Under the pieces are notes generated by a model, which was given only the letters and a program-made list of their open reading frames with translations, had not been told where the DNA came from and made no database searches. This document shows positions 46,643 through 59,700 of a stretch of DNA of 64,000 nucleotides, in pieces; position 1 is the stretch's first letter; each line of letters begins with the position of its first letter. The DNA is taken from assembly GCF_963576545.1 (NCBI RefSeq), contig NC_083648.1:25393042-25457041 (forward strand). The letters run 5' to 3'. The stretch is from Limanda limanda (Eukaryota; Chordata; Actinopteri; Pleuronectiformes; Pleuronectidae). Made by a program: the position numbers and the translations under genes.

Positions 46643-47836
46643 CAGCCGTGGCCAAAAGTTTTGAGAATGACACCAATATACATTTTCACAAAGTCTGCTG
46701 CCTCAGTTTTTATAATGGCAATTTGCATATACTCAAGAATGTTATGAAGAGTGATCAGATGAATTGCAATTAATTGCAAAGTCCCTCTTTGCCACGAAAA
46801 TGAACTTAATCCCCAAAAAACCATTTCCACTGCATTTCAGCCCTGCCACAGAAGGACCAGCTGACATCATGTCAGTGATTCTTTTGTTAACACAGGGGAG
46901 AGTGTTGATTGGGGACAAGTCTTGTGATCACTCTGTCATGCTGATTTAGACAGAATAGCTGACTGGAAGCTTTAAAAGGAGGGTGATGCTTGAAATCATT
47001 GTTATTCCTCTGTTAACCATGGTTACCTGCAAGGAAACACCTGCAGTCATCATTGCTTTGCACAAAAAGGGCTTCAGAGGCCAGGATATTGCTGCCAGTA
47101 AGATTGCACCTGAATTTACCATTTATCGGATCATCAAGAACTTCAAGGAGAGAGGTTCAATTATTGTTAAAAAGGCTTCAGGGCGCCCAAGGAAGTCCAG
47201 CAGGCGCCAGGACCATCTCCTAAAGTTGATCCAGCTGCAGGATCGGGGTACCACTAGTGCAGAGGTTGCTTAGGAATGGCAGCAGGCAGGTGTGAGCGCA
47301 TCTGCACGCACAGTGAGGCAAAGACGTTTGGAGGATGGCCTGGTGTCAAGAAGGGCAGCAAGGAAGCCATTTATCTCCAGAAGAAACATCAAGGACAGAC
47401 TGATATTCTGTCAAAGGAACAGGGATTGGACTGCTGAGGACTGGGGTAAAGTCATTTTTTCTGATGAATCCCCTAAGCGATTGTTTAGGGCATCTGGAAA
47501 AAAGCTTATCTGGAGAAGAAAAGGTGAGCGCTACCATCACTTCTGTGTCGTGCCGACAGTAAAGCATCCTGAGACCATTTATGTGTGGGGTTGCTTGTCA
47601 GCCAAGGGAGTGGGCTCACTAACAATTTTGCCAAAGAACACAGCCATGAATAAAGAATGGTACCAAAACATCCTCCGAGAGCCACTTCTCCCAACCATCC
47701 AAGAACAGTTTGGTGAGGAACAAGGCCTTTTCCAGCATGATGGAGCACCTTGCCTTAAGGCAAAAGTGATAACTAAGTGGCTCGGGGAACAAAACATCAA
47801 AATTTTGGGTCCATGGCTAGGAAACTTCCCAGACCT
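46643..47836 (+). mobile_element. 3'-truncated salmonid-type Tc1 transposon
   Basis: Starts after TA with CAGCCGTGGCCAAAAGTTTT, the end of a well-known salmonid/teleost Tc1 family. The transposase runs 46983-about 47835: an HTH region (HKKGFRGQDIAASKIAP, then the GRPRK hinge), first catalytic D in IFSDESP and second in FQHDGAP. There is one in-frame TAG at 47271, changed from the usual glutamine codon before EWQQAG. Homology stops at GNFPDLSD, so the third catalytic residue, the C-terminus and the right inverted repeat are gone. The copy is dead. Confidence 0.92.
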
Positions 47837-49849
47837 CTCAGATATCTTTTTGTCAATTAACAAGATTTTTTTCTGTTTTCAGCCCCCAACAAAATCCTGC
47901 TATTTTTTAGGGACAGCCTACCTCACATTCCAAAGATAATCTCTTATTGAGCATGGAGAGCATTAAAGCCAACAATATCCCAACTGTGTTTTGAGACACT
48001 TCAGTGACTTCTCATTAATTCAGAAAAACTGAGCAGTTTTCAAAAAGCTTCCAAACCCAACTGCAAGAATGACCTCTCTCACACAGTTCAATATTTAACT
48101 ATGTTCATCAGCTAGTTGCTGACCTGGTCTGTGTGTTGCGTGATGCTTGTCAGGTAGAGTACCATGGATTCATCAGAACCTGCTCCTGTGAACAGCTGCC
48201 CATTCACCACCGGAAACAGCTGGATAAGAGCAATAGAAATACAGGCTATAAAGAGGCTAAAATGCTACAATGCTGCTAACTGCAGAGTAAGTTATTCCCT
48301 GTGGGTTCATCACTACATATAATCAATTGTTATGTTACACATGGTCATTTTGTCTATTTTCAAAATTGATTTTTACTCAAATCCTTTTGTTAATTTGTCT
48401 CTTAGTGTTGTGTGGTATTTACATAGGTGAGCCAGCTCCTCAAACTCCCAGCCACTGAACATATGTTGGGAATGTTGTTGACTCCAGATGATCCTCAGTG
48501 AGCTGGATTTGAGAACAAGACACCTAGAGGAAGTAGGTGCAACCCCCATTTTTGCCATCAGGGGGCAGTGTGTGCCTGCTAAGAGAAACAGCTTATTGAA
48601 ATAAGATGTGAATATATGCGATAAAAAACATATATTTTACTCTTCAACAGTCTTTATGAGTTTTTTTTTTTTTTTTGCTGTCTGTACAATATGTGTTTGT
48701 TCATGAACACTTGTTCAATGTGTCTTTTTTCTGTCACAATATGCTTGTTGCCTGTTTTATATATTGAAAATGTATAAATAAAATATTGAAGAAAGAAAAA
48801 GAAAAAAAAAAAAACAGTCTTAATGAAAACCAGCTGATAAAACTCAAAAAAATCACTTCATGATAAATGGCATTGTCTTAAAAATATAACATGTAAACAG
48901 TTCCATAACTCATCATGTGGAGAGTTCAGAATTATGCTACTAATGGTGGTTATAAAAAGTAAATAAAAAGCAATATTGAAAAGAAAGGCATTCTCTCAAA
49001 TTTTTCATCTTATCAAATCCAGTCCCAGCCTGCACCAACCACCAACACTTGTTATCACTAGTGTAGCTGTGTCCCCAGGCTTGTCTGTGTGAAATGCAAA
49101 TGTTGCAGAAGTGCCTGCTGGGTGTGTGATGGAGCTGCCTTGCCCCTTACCCCACTCTAGACTTGTTTCTACTGAAGAATGAAAATATGCACCGATATCC
49201 TGTGATTTACATGTCAAATCCATTAGTATCTGCTCACCTCCGGCTCAACTGATTATTAATCACACCTATTATTAATCTTGTGTGTATCAGACCAATAACT
49301 AACATGATGAGGATACCTGAGGTCCAACACTTCTCTACTTCACACGGGCCCTTAATCTTTTCAATATTGAGGGAAAACTGTTTTTATAATATCAGCTTAT
49401 CTGACATTTAAAATTCTTATATTTGACTCTTGAATCACCCGTTTGCATAACTCAATAGTAAGAACAAATGATTGTGTCTCATATAGTCACAAACCCAAGT
49501 GTTGCTTTGTATGAAATGAATCAAAATGTAAAGATCTTATCACCATTAATTTTCCATAATAAACGGACAGCTTCTTTCTCTGGCACTCAAAGTTCTGCAA
49601 ACTAGTGTCAGTGTTTGAGAAATTACATATCACCAACCCTCTGCTGAGCAGACAACCTGCTCTACCTAGCTGTGTGTGTCTGGTGTGTGGTGATGGGCAG
49701 TGAGTAAACGATGGGTTTATCAGAGCTTTTCCACAGAAAACCACATCTTGTTGTTACAGGAAATGACAAATGTCACAACTGGGAGGGATCCAAACTTGGC
49801 TGTACTTTTAATTAATGCTGATGTCTGAATGCAAGGATACTTAAAATAA
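47837..49849. other. Intergenic with poly-T tract
   Basis: Contains one candidate exon (48124-48219, separate entry), a poly-T run at 48661-48677 and an A-rich tail near 48780-48815 that may bound an old retro-insertion. No gene otherwise recognised. Confidence 0.45.
48124..48219 (-). other. Candidate exon of unknown gene
   Basis: On the minus strand CTTATCCAG precedes and GTCAGCAACT follows exactly 96 open bases (32 codons, phase 0/0). The translation begins LFPVVNGQLFTGAGSDESMV. I do not recognise the protein. The splice-like borders and lack of stops are suggestive, but an open stretch of 32 codons can arise by chance. It is downstream of the tox stop, so it is not an expected tox coding exon. 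Confidence 0.3.
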
Positions 49850-50075
49850 CTGTTTCACAGGTACGGCAGCTTTGGAAAGTACTTCAGCCTCGGGGAAAGG
49901 GTTCACCTTTCAGCACAACAATGACCACAGGCCAAGACACTGGAACAGCCTCAGGATGAGTCTCTCTGTTCTTGAGTGCCTCAGACACAAAGCCCAGACT
50001 TGAAGGTGGCAGTTCAGAGAAATTTCCATCCAATCTGATGGAACATGAGAGGATCTGATGTGCAAAACTAAAAGG
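49850..50075 (+). mobile_element. Tc1-like transposase scrap
   Basis: The stretch from GGGTTCACCTTTCAGCACAA translates to FTFQHNNDHRPRHWNSLRMS followed by LSVLECLRHKAQT. It is a worn version of the second-aspartate to DE region of Tc1 transposases (family form FQQDNDPKHKA...SPDLNPIE). It is heavily diverged and has no ends. Confidence 0.6.
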
Positions 50076-50164
50076 GATTTAACCACCAATGCTGTAAGCT
50101 TTAATTGCTGCCAGAGGGGCTTCTACAAAAATACTCAGTTAAGGGTTTGTATAGCTTTGTGTTT

Positions 50165-50400
50165 GTGGTTCCTGGTTCAAATCCCGATTTTGGCAGGGCT
50201 CTTTCTGTGTGGAGTTTGCATGTTCTCCCCATGTCAGCGTGGATTGTCTCAGAAAACTCCTTCACACATTCAGATTGGGTTTAGGTTTAACTGAACACTC
50301 CTAACTGTCCCCAGTTGTGAATGGTTGTTTGTCTCTATATGCTGGTGATGCCTGTGACACTATGTCCAGGCTGCGACCCACCACGTGGCTCCTGATCTAT
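50165..50400 (+). mobile_element. Diverged teleost SINE-like repeat
   Basis: Box B-like GGTTCAAATCCC is followed by TTTCTGTGTGGAGTTTGCAT and GTTCTCCCCATGTCAGCGTG, a phrase found in a very common teleost interspersed repeat, ending near GTCCAGGCTGCGACCCACC. The 5' end is worn. Confidence 0.6.
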
Positions 50401-52008
50401 GTGAAAGATCAGTGAAGACAGTAGGTTTCTTGATGTAAAGTTCACATATTAGTACAAAATGAATTTATCAAAAGGTGTTTTAGTCTGGACCAGTGGCCCG
50501 GCTGAGAAAGGGCTGAAAACAATCGAGGCTCGGTTGAAACTATTTTTACAAGAAATTATTAGAGCTAACAAATACATATTTGACAAGACTTCAAAGGCTT
50601 TTGTTTTGCAATTACAGTTCCCCCGCTCTGAGTGAATGCAAAGGCCAAGGTGCAAACAGTGAACTGTGTCACAACAGAGCTAAAGAAGTACATTATTATG
50701 TGCGCATGATTAAAGCAGCTGCCAAAAATAGTTGGGAAATCAACATCATAAAAGAGGCAGGTTTTGGAGTAATGACTGCACATCAATGCAGCACTGACTT
50801 TATTCTCAAACACATAAGAATCTAAAAATAAAAAAATCTTCATGGTAGTTGTTGCCCAGAGTTCCTTCATCTGCCAAAAAAAACACAGTAATACAAAGAG
50901 ATACAGAGTGAGAGATATGTCTCTCATCAATCATCATCATTAACACTAAAACAAACCTTGAATTGATTAAAAAACAACATTAAAACACAGCCAACCCAGC
51001 AATAGTTATAGTTTTTTAAATAGCTTCTCAGCACAGAGGGACAGAGATGACAAGAGACCATGCAAACCCAATCAACTGCTCGCTCTCATTAACACTTCAC
51101 ACACTCACACATGCAGGTTGGATCCAGATCAATATTATCAACAGACATATGCCAGTAGGAGGAGCTGTCATTGTACAAAGGAGTATTTTTGTTTATTTTC
51201 TTTTAACAAAGAATTCTTTGACATTTCATTATTTCAAAAGACTAAAATACATTGGATTTCTACACCGGCACATGTGAGCCTCACTGCGAGAGAACAATTA
51301 ACATTTCTTTTAAAAGCTACATAATTCAGTCACGACTGTGTTCAGCACTGCTTCAGAATCACATGCTTTTTTTGTCTCTATAGACATTTTATTGGACGTC
51401 AGTCCATACTACATCAAGCCGAAGGCTGATATTCATATAATAAGAGACACAATTTGTGAGAATCTGTGGTATTGGGTTATTAACCCTTCATTTGCGTACT
51501 GTGCTCCTCTGGCTTTGGTTGTAGAAGGATACAGCATTTATAAGGGGAAAGGGAAAAATAATCGACAGCTCACAAAATTATGTTACAGCAATTTACACTC
51601 TTTGAAATGATGTTAACACCATTTTTACAAAATGAGAAAGTAGATATGAAATTTTGAGGGCTAACTGGAAATTGAACAGAAGTATATACATTTATCAGCA
51701 TGGTTCACAGCACAGTACCTGCCCACCTCTTCTTGCTGGTGTACACATTTTCTTTTCTGCAGAGAAAATATCTGACGGTGATCTTGTCAGTTTGTAACAC
51801 TGTCCTTGTCCCTCAAAGGAGAATTAACACATAGAAATGCTCTTTTTTTTGGAGTGTTGACCTCAGGTTTGGTTCAGGTTCAGGTGGTCTCTGTGTGGGT
51901 TGTGCCCCCTTGGGTTAAGATCGGACGAGGCTTGTGTTGGTGTAGAGGTGAGGCTGGAGGTTTCCGTGGTGTGGCAGTTCAAGGGCTTGGCGGAGGTTTG
52001 TCCCGAGA
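50401..52008. other. Probable tox 3' UTR and flank
   Basis: Lies directly 3' of the tox stop codon on the minus strand. No coding exon seen. Mammalian TOX has a long 3' UTR, so part of this region is likely transcribed, but I could not choose a poly(A) site. Confidence 0.35.
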
Positions 52009-55000
52009 TTAGCTCAGATACAGAGTTTTGTCTCTCTGAACAGCTCTGTGAGGAGAGGAGAAACAGAATGAGCTTAAAGATGGAACAAAACAGTCAGCGA
52101 CAGTGACCCATACAGTAGATATGTTTGACATTGGAGGGGGCTGATATTAATGTTTATGGCTGGAATGCAAACAAAAGGGCCGGGCCTATAAACACAAATG
52201 GATGACTGAATCATTGGTAAGTCTGTGAAAGGATTCTATAAATGGACTTATGTGAGACCGTATGATGGAGCAATTATCTTCAACACATAAAAAACATTTG
52301 CCACTTGCCATTTTTCTCCTTTTTATATTCCCCTTATAAATTCCACACTCCCATAATCCCCTTTCTCCCTCCTCCATTTTGCATATTCTCAGCAAAGAAG
52401 TAAAGAACAGACAAAAAAAGAGAGGTCACAGTGAGAGTTTCCTCATTGGCCGTTGCTCATGCTGGCGCCAACATTTTCTATTGCGTCATATGGGGGAGGG
52501 TGCGCACAGGGACTGTTGCCAACTCAGTGTCTTTGTTGTTAGATTCTCAGACTTTTCAGGATCTCTACCAAAACTTTTTTTCAATAAAGCAACAAATCCA
52601 GCGACTTTCTGGACAAACATTCTGTTCTGTCAGTAAAACAAGGTCACTAGTTCAGCCACACAAGTACGAGATGCTTGACATTATTAACATGCTAATTAGC
52701 AGGGTTGGTTGTGGCTGAGGGGTAGAGTGGTCGTCCTCCAACCTGAAGGTCGGCAGTTCGATCCCCAGTCTTCCCCATCTGCATGCCGAAGTGTCTTTGG
52801 GCAAGATGCTGAACCCTGAATTGCTGAACCCTGAATTGCCCCTCATAGAACAACAAAGTGCTGCTAATAGATGCACTGTATGAATATGTTTGTGAATGGG
52901 TGAATTTCAAACTGTACTGTAAAGAGCTTTGAGTGGTCATCAAGACTAGAAAAGCGCTTTATAAATACAAAACCATATTACATCATGCAGCAGTATTTAG
53001 CGACTTTTCCAGATGGATTGAACTAATTTCCACAGAAACTCATTGTTTACAATTTTCATCTACATTCTCAATTTCACATATTGACCACACACAATCCACA
53101 CATACATTAGATTGGATCAGACCTGGTCCTGTTTGGATACCAGGATGCAGGACTGTATCAAATTCAACACAAGAGTAAGTGACTCTTTAAAAAAACGTCA
53201 TTGTCAATGACCTACCCGTTGCCGTGATAATCCGTGCTCCAGTCCAGAGAGGGGTGGTGATTTGGTGTGTGTCGACCGAGATGGTGATAGTCCACTGATG
53301 ATGGCATCACCGCTCCACCATTAAGCATACCTCCTCCTAGTTGCTGGTAGTCAGACCGGAGAGAGGGATGGTAGCCCTGAAATAAAAATCAAACATTTCA
53401 TGTTAAAGATCTATATTAATATAGCACTTTTCTAGTCTTGATGACCACTCAAAACGCTTTACAGGACAGTTTTGCCATCCACCCATTCACATACAATTCA
53501 TACACTGCACAGCCTGAAGGGGCAATCTGGGGCTCAGTATTTGAGTCTGGACACAGACTCCGTGAGCAAAATGAGAACAGAGGATGGCTGCTCAGCCTTG
53601 TGCGGATTCAGTGTATTTTCCTATAACATGATGCAAATAATATTTGAGTTGCTGATACAGAGATGTGTGTAATACCAGATGAGCTAAGCTGATGCAACAA
53701 CAAGATATATTTGTATGTTCCAGCAACAGGGGAGGTGCTAGATAAAGGTTGCTAGATAAAGGTTGGTGGGTTCTAATTTCTGATCTTTCTAAAGCTGACT
53801 GTGATGAGTCTGATAACAGCCATGGAAGTGTGGTTTTAGTTTGCAGGGAAGAGACGAGTAGCTGTCTATCACAACCAGACAGACTGTGAGGCGAACCTCA
53901 CCCAGATGAAGAGATGCATCCAGAAGTTACTTTTAGTGGTTCTAATCACTGATTTGGCAAAACACTGCTATTAACTTATTGAGTTGCCACATGCGGTTGC
54001 ATTACTAGATATGTCTAGTATCAACCACGCAGTGATCTCACACACACAACTCTCAGCAGCAGGAGTGGGGGTTTTACTCCTGCTTTGGAAACCACGCACC
54101 TAGTCGATGTTAGATTTGGGAGTGTGTCCAAAAAGTCTGTAACTTCACAAAACCAACTATTCAAAATCATTCTCACTTCATACTGTGATTGGCCAACTGT
54201 GTGTCTCTTTTTCACTAAATGGGACACTTTTAAGTTGAACAACCGAGTATTACACTATGAATGTCTCCCCGGAGAGTCAGTTATCCTTAGGCTTCGATTC
54301 TACGACCTTGCAGACACAAGCTGAGGACACCAGTCGTTCTGATTAAAGCTTTTGTCTAGTCCACTAGAGGGGTGCATGAGCAGTTGGGGCCCTTGTGGCT
54401 TAAGGCCAATTTATGCCTCTCCGTTTTTTCTATTACGGACAGATAAGACCGCCCTATCCGTCGTGAAACGCCCTCTCCGAATGCTTCGGACAGCTTTTCG
54501 TACACGTCTGATTTTTCTAACTATCCGTCTTCATGTTGGAGACCCGACGGACCGCTATTGGCTGTGATTGGTCCGCGAACGACATCATTTCCTTATGACG
54601 TCATTTCCGTATTTCCGGACCTCAAACTTCCTGTTTACTTTTAGCAACAAACACCAACACAACTATGATTCTACGATTAATGTGACGTGTGTGTTAAGCC
54701 AGCGGAGTTGTCCGGCTGACGGTGGCTTGTTAGAGCACTGAGGGCATGTGTGCACGGTCACATACGGTTATAACGAGCTTTCAAAACGGCGCTAGCAGGC
54801 TAGGCTAGCGGGCTAGGCTAGCCACCATGCTAACTGCGGTGGTAACTGTGCAAGAACCCGCCGTCACGACTTTAATTCCACTTCTATCATGACACTGTTT
54901 CTATAATACCGTCAGGTTAGAAGCAAACACTGGATAGTAGTTGTTAGTGCCGGGAGTCCCTGCTGACTGTGTGTGGAAGCTGGGGGGGAGCTAGCTCCGG

Positions 55001-56735
55001 GTAGCTTCTAGCTACATGTAGCCTCAAGCAGATTCAAGCTGTGGAATCAGCAACACAGTTCGGAAACAAGACCGGGGAACCGCTGCGCTAAGAAACGATT
55101 ACATCAGCATCTTGACACGCTGGGTGTCACTTTATTTAGTTCTGTTAGTTGCCATGGTTCAGTGTGTGGGAGGCAGGCTAACATGTAAACAGAGACACGT
55201 GGACTTCTTCTTCCCAAATGGGGTAGGCTTCTCTGAGCTCGTCTTCCGTTGCGCCACCTATGGGTTTGGCGATGAATTTTTTCCGACGGACTGTGTCGGA
55301 GAAGTAAATATCAAAAAGACTCTTTGCCCTCCGCTGAGACCTCTCCGAGAAACGGACACGTAGTAGTATATAAGAGCCTTTAGTGGCTGTGCAGACTGGT
55401 GAGGACAAGTCAGCCTGGACACAACAAATTGGAGGGTACATGACATCCCCTGATCACAAACTTCATGTCACCATCATGTACTTGTGAATGGGGAAAGTGT
55501 AACCTTAGCTTTAGCACTAAAATTTGCTTATAAAATTGCACTCTTTCTTTAGAGTCATAACTAAAGCCTTTTTCAGACATGAGCTATGTAGAAATCTGCA
55601 CACCGGGGTCCGAACAGTCAGACATGTTCACAACAACAGAAAAATCTAGGGAGAGTTCATCCGGAGATCTTTGTTTTTTTCATTGTTGCGTCCATAGCAT
55701 TTTAGAAACGTCATCAACGTGCTGTCACTGAATCCTCCAGAGAATCTCCTGCTGTTTTCTAACCTGGGCTCATTCAAACATTATCCGGGTGAGTTTTGGG
55801 GTTGGTTGGAGGAACTCCGAAGAATGCGCTTCTCAAATACTGTATTCAGCAGTTCATTGCAGACCTTAAAGCAGCTGACGTCAAATTTATACACAGAGGG
55901 ATGTCAAATCAAATCAACTATACTTTTACTGTCCCAAAGGGACATTTGTCTTGGGCCAAAGTGCTACAGCAGCTGCTGTCAGACATATTTATACACTTTC
56001 CAAGGATATAATTGCCTCCAATGTTGGTCAAACGAAACGTCCGTTAATCCACTAAGAAACAATAGAAGCAAAGATGCTCCTTATAACTCCAGCGATTGAG
56101 ACAAACTAAGTAATCCATTGATAGTTGACAATCAGGAGCTATTAGACAATTCTGGAAACTTGTAATGATGCCAACATTTTATCAGAGCGGAGTAAGAAAG
56201 TTAAATCCTCATGTGTTTAAAGGTTGATGTGTCTTATTCATAGCCTCTTACTATGTATATAAGTCTTTGGGCAGCTGAGGTCACTTCTTCTGTAAAATGG
56301 TTTCTGATGAACATGGACACAAACCCAACTTAAGTGGAATGGAAACAGAGCCATTACAGGTTCATCAGCAGTAATAACTAAGTAATTTGCCAGAAGGGAG
56401 GAGGGAAGCTGAGGAAAAATTAGGATGGAAAGGTAAGAGGAGAGGAAGAGGAGGAGGTGAAGAGAGGAAATGTAGTCTCAGACCGTAAGATATGGGAAAA
56501 ATAAGTGAGTGCAGTGAGAAAACATGCAGGGGTGTGTGTGCATGGGAGTGAGAGAGAGAGAGAGACAGAGCCTGAAAGGGAAGTTAATCTGAGTGTTGTG
56601 AGTGAAAGAGGAGGACAGCAGGTGGTTGGGTTCTCCCCCCTCGCCTCCCCCTCTCCTCCTCTACCTCACCTATTCATCCATTGTTTAGTAAATTCTTCTC
56701 CTTCACTCCTTCACAAAGACCCCATCTGCCTCTTT

Positions 56736-56799
<64 letters not shown>

Positions 56800-59700
56800 C
56801 TCTCTCTCTCTCTCCCCTTCTCTCTCTCCCCTCTCTCTTTCCCCCTTCCCCCATTATTTCCCACTCTTCACTTGGAAAATAAAAAAGTTAGAAGCTCTGT
56901 CACTGTGTCCTCTTTTTTTTTTGTTTATTCTTTCCATCTTTGCTAAGAATATGCAAAAATGGAGGATTAAGGGAGTGTGGGATTTAAAAGAGCTCCATAA
57001 AAAGGGGGCAGGAATGGGACGTGAGACTCGGTGGCAATCCATCCCCTAATTTTTTAAACTACTTGGAAGAGTTCATATTTATTATCCAATACAGCCACTC
57101 GGCTTCCTCTTGTTTCGGTTAAGGTTCAACAGAGTGTTTGACTGACTGAGGCTACATGCACAACACTACGTTTTTGTTTGAAAATGGTGTTTTTCAAACT
57201 AAAACGATCTCTGTCCAAACATACATTCAGAAAGAGCAAGGTTAGAAACTAGAAGCAGCAACTGGGAAAAGAAGGTAGCAATTGGATCATTACATAATGC
57301 AGAATTTAACTGCACAGCAGCTGTTAGCGAAGACAACAGAGTCAGCAATGCTTGTAATTGATTATCCATGTTGCATTCGACACTGGTAGCACATGTCGGT
57401 TATTTTCTTCCAGAGAAGGGTCATGTGTGAAAGCAGCCACGAGATTACAAACATTAACAGGGCCAGCAGCTTTTCCAAACTACTCAGGTTTAGTGGCTCT
57501 AAAACTTAAACTCTCTAAGTAAGAAAAAGGAGTTGGTCAACATGCTCAGATGTTAAAGTGCTTCTCTGGGCCGTTACTATATCTCCTGCAGTGGAGAACA
57601 TCCTTTCAGCAGGCAAACTAGTGCCTGGAATGCTCAGGTATCCATTAAACTCTGAAACTCTCCTCGTCATGCTTTGCCAGCCAGGGGCTGTTACATATAT
57701 AATCAAATATTGCAAAAATTGTAAATAAAGTATTAAAATAAAATAATAAATAAATAAAAAATTGTAATACTTTGTGCTACTGTATCGATATAATCGCGTG
57801 CGCAAAATATAGCGATACTGAACAGAATCGATTTTTTCCCACACCACTATTGTACTATGGCCGTAGCTTCACTGATTAACTACACGAGAGATGGGTAGAA
57901 AGAGAGAGACAGAAGCAAAGAAAACAGATCCAAAATTGAAGTCTAATTAAAATTGTTTTCCACAAGTTTTAGAAATTTGATAATTAACAACTATTTACAA
58001 CTTTACATCTTCCTAAGTATTTCAACTTGTCTGTATAACATTATCTGTACTGTCTGTATTCTTTCAGGTCAGCTAATTCAGCACCAAATGTCATAACGAC
58101 TCAATAATGAACATGATTAATAATTAGGATCGGCGGAAATTAATCCCAACCACATCAATTTATTCAACTTCCACAAGGAAATGCAGATGTATTTTCTTCC
58201 ACTGTGTGTGTATGTGTGTGTGTGTGGTCTCCTCTACTGATATATTCATCTACTTCTGCATCTGTGCAGATTCTCCAGGATATATGCATACTGAGTGTGA
58301 TTGTGAAAAATAGTTTGATGACCAAAAGCACAAATTGAACAGTATAGATGAAAACCCTGTGTGGGTCCCCATTCCATATTCAAGGACAGTGAAGTGAAAA
58401 TGAAATCTGTATACACATGAGAAAATAAATAGATTATTGGTCTGTATTGTCCCACAATGTAGTGGGCAAGGAACGTGTGTGTGTGTTTTAAAAATAAAAT
58501 ACATAGAAGATTCTAGTGTACAGTTTACAAATAGTTTGTAGCATTAAATTACGACAAAGTATTTATACTTCTGATGCAATCTTCACATCTGCCAATTCAG
58601 GCTGAGCTGTACACATCCATGATTTGAATCATTAGTATAGATGTCACCAAAGCAGGAACCTTATGCAACATCAGTGAATCAATGTACTACGCATTGAAAA
58701 ACCAAAGAGGGCAATCTATGGATGGTCAACTAAAATGTTATGGTAAAAACTCAAAAAAATTATATGGCATAATTATTTTTCCACAGGTTTGCTGGAGAAA
58801 GAGGGATTGATATATAACACTATAGTAAATATGATTGGTAGCAAGTCTTATCCAAATCTCATCAGACACCATTAACGAACAAGCAAGTAAAACAACATGT
58901 CATAGTGACTGACCTGTGGCATGGCAGGTGAGTGTGTCATTCCCAGTGAGTGTCCACTGAGCTGCTGGTGCTGGTGCTGGTGCTGGTGTTGGTGTTGGTG
59001 CTGGTGCTGGTGCTGGTGCTGTTGCTGGTGGTGTGGACTATGTAGTCCTCCCAGGTGTGCCTGGCTATGGAGGGGAGGGGTGGATGCTGCCACCACATTG
59101 CCGAGTGAGAGACCTCCCTGGTGCGGGACACTGGCCCGTGGCACAGTCCCTCTGGAGGACAGAGCCTGGAGTTGGGGGTGGATCTGGGTGTGAGGAGGAG
59201 ACAGGTGAGGGCCGAGGCCGGGGCTTGAGGCGTGGGAAGGATGGGACGGATGAGGGTATGTCATGTACATGCCCGGGTGCTGATGGGGAGGGAGAGGGTG
59301 AGGGTGGGAGAGTGAGCTGGAGGAAGGGTGCTGGCCTGGGTGACCGGTGTAGACTGAAGGTTTGGGTGTAAACATTGAGGTAGAGGAAGAGGAAGACGAG
59401 GAGTGGGGCAGCTTCATTTCAGATGGGTCATTGTAACTCTGGGGAAGGAAAAAAAGTTTAAAACAGAATCAGTTTTACAACTCTCTGGACGGACCTGTTT
59501 ATTCATTTAACACACTATGACCTCAGACGTCCTCTGACAACCCCCTAAAACCTTTATTTCCCATGATGCATGACACTTTCCTATTTGATTTTAGCAAAGT
59601 ATTCCACATCTCTCATCCAGCTCTGAATCAGGGGGAGCGGCAGCTTCTTTTTTTATATGATGTCCGATGGTACTGATGATGATGCTACTCAACAAACACT

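Noticed and set aside
52703..52780. tRNA-like box A and box B sequence suggesting a tRNA gene
   Set aside because: No cloverleaf can be drawn and the sequence continues into the SINE body repeated elsewhere in the window.
55719..56099. 126-codon plus-strand frame in a tox intron
   Set aside because: Composition is unlike a protein domain, and it overlaps a LINE-tail-like phrase (TGTCCCAAAGGGACATTTGT).
56505..57049. Two overlapping plus-strand frames of over 120 codons
   Set aside because: Both depend on the (CT)n tract for their length and have no recognisable domain.
58921..59371. Plus-strand frames with Cys-Trp repeats and glycine-rich sequence
   Set aside because: Antisense shadows of the tox His-Gln/Pro-rich exon.
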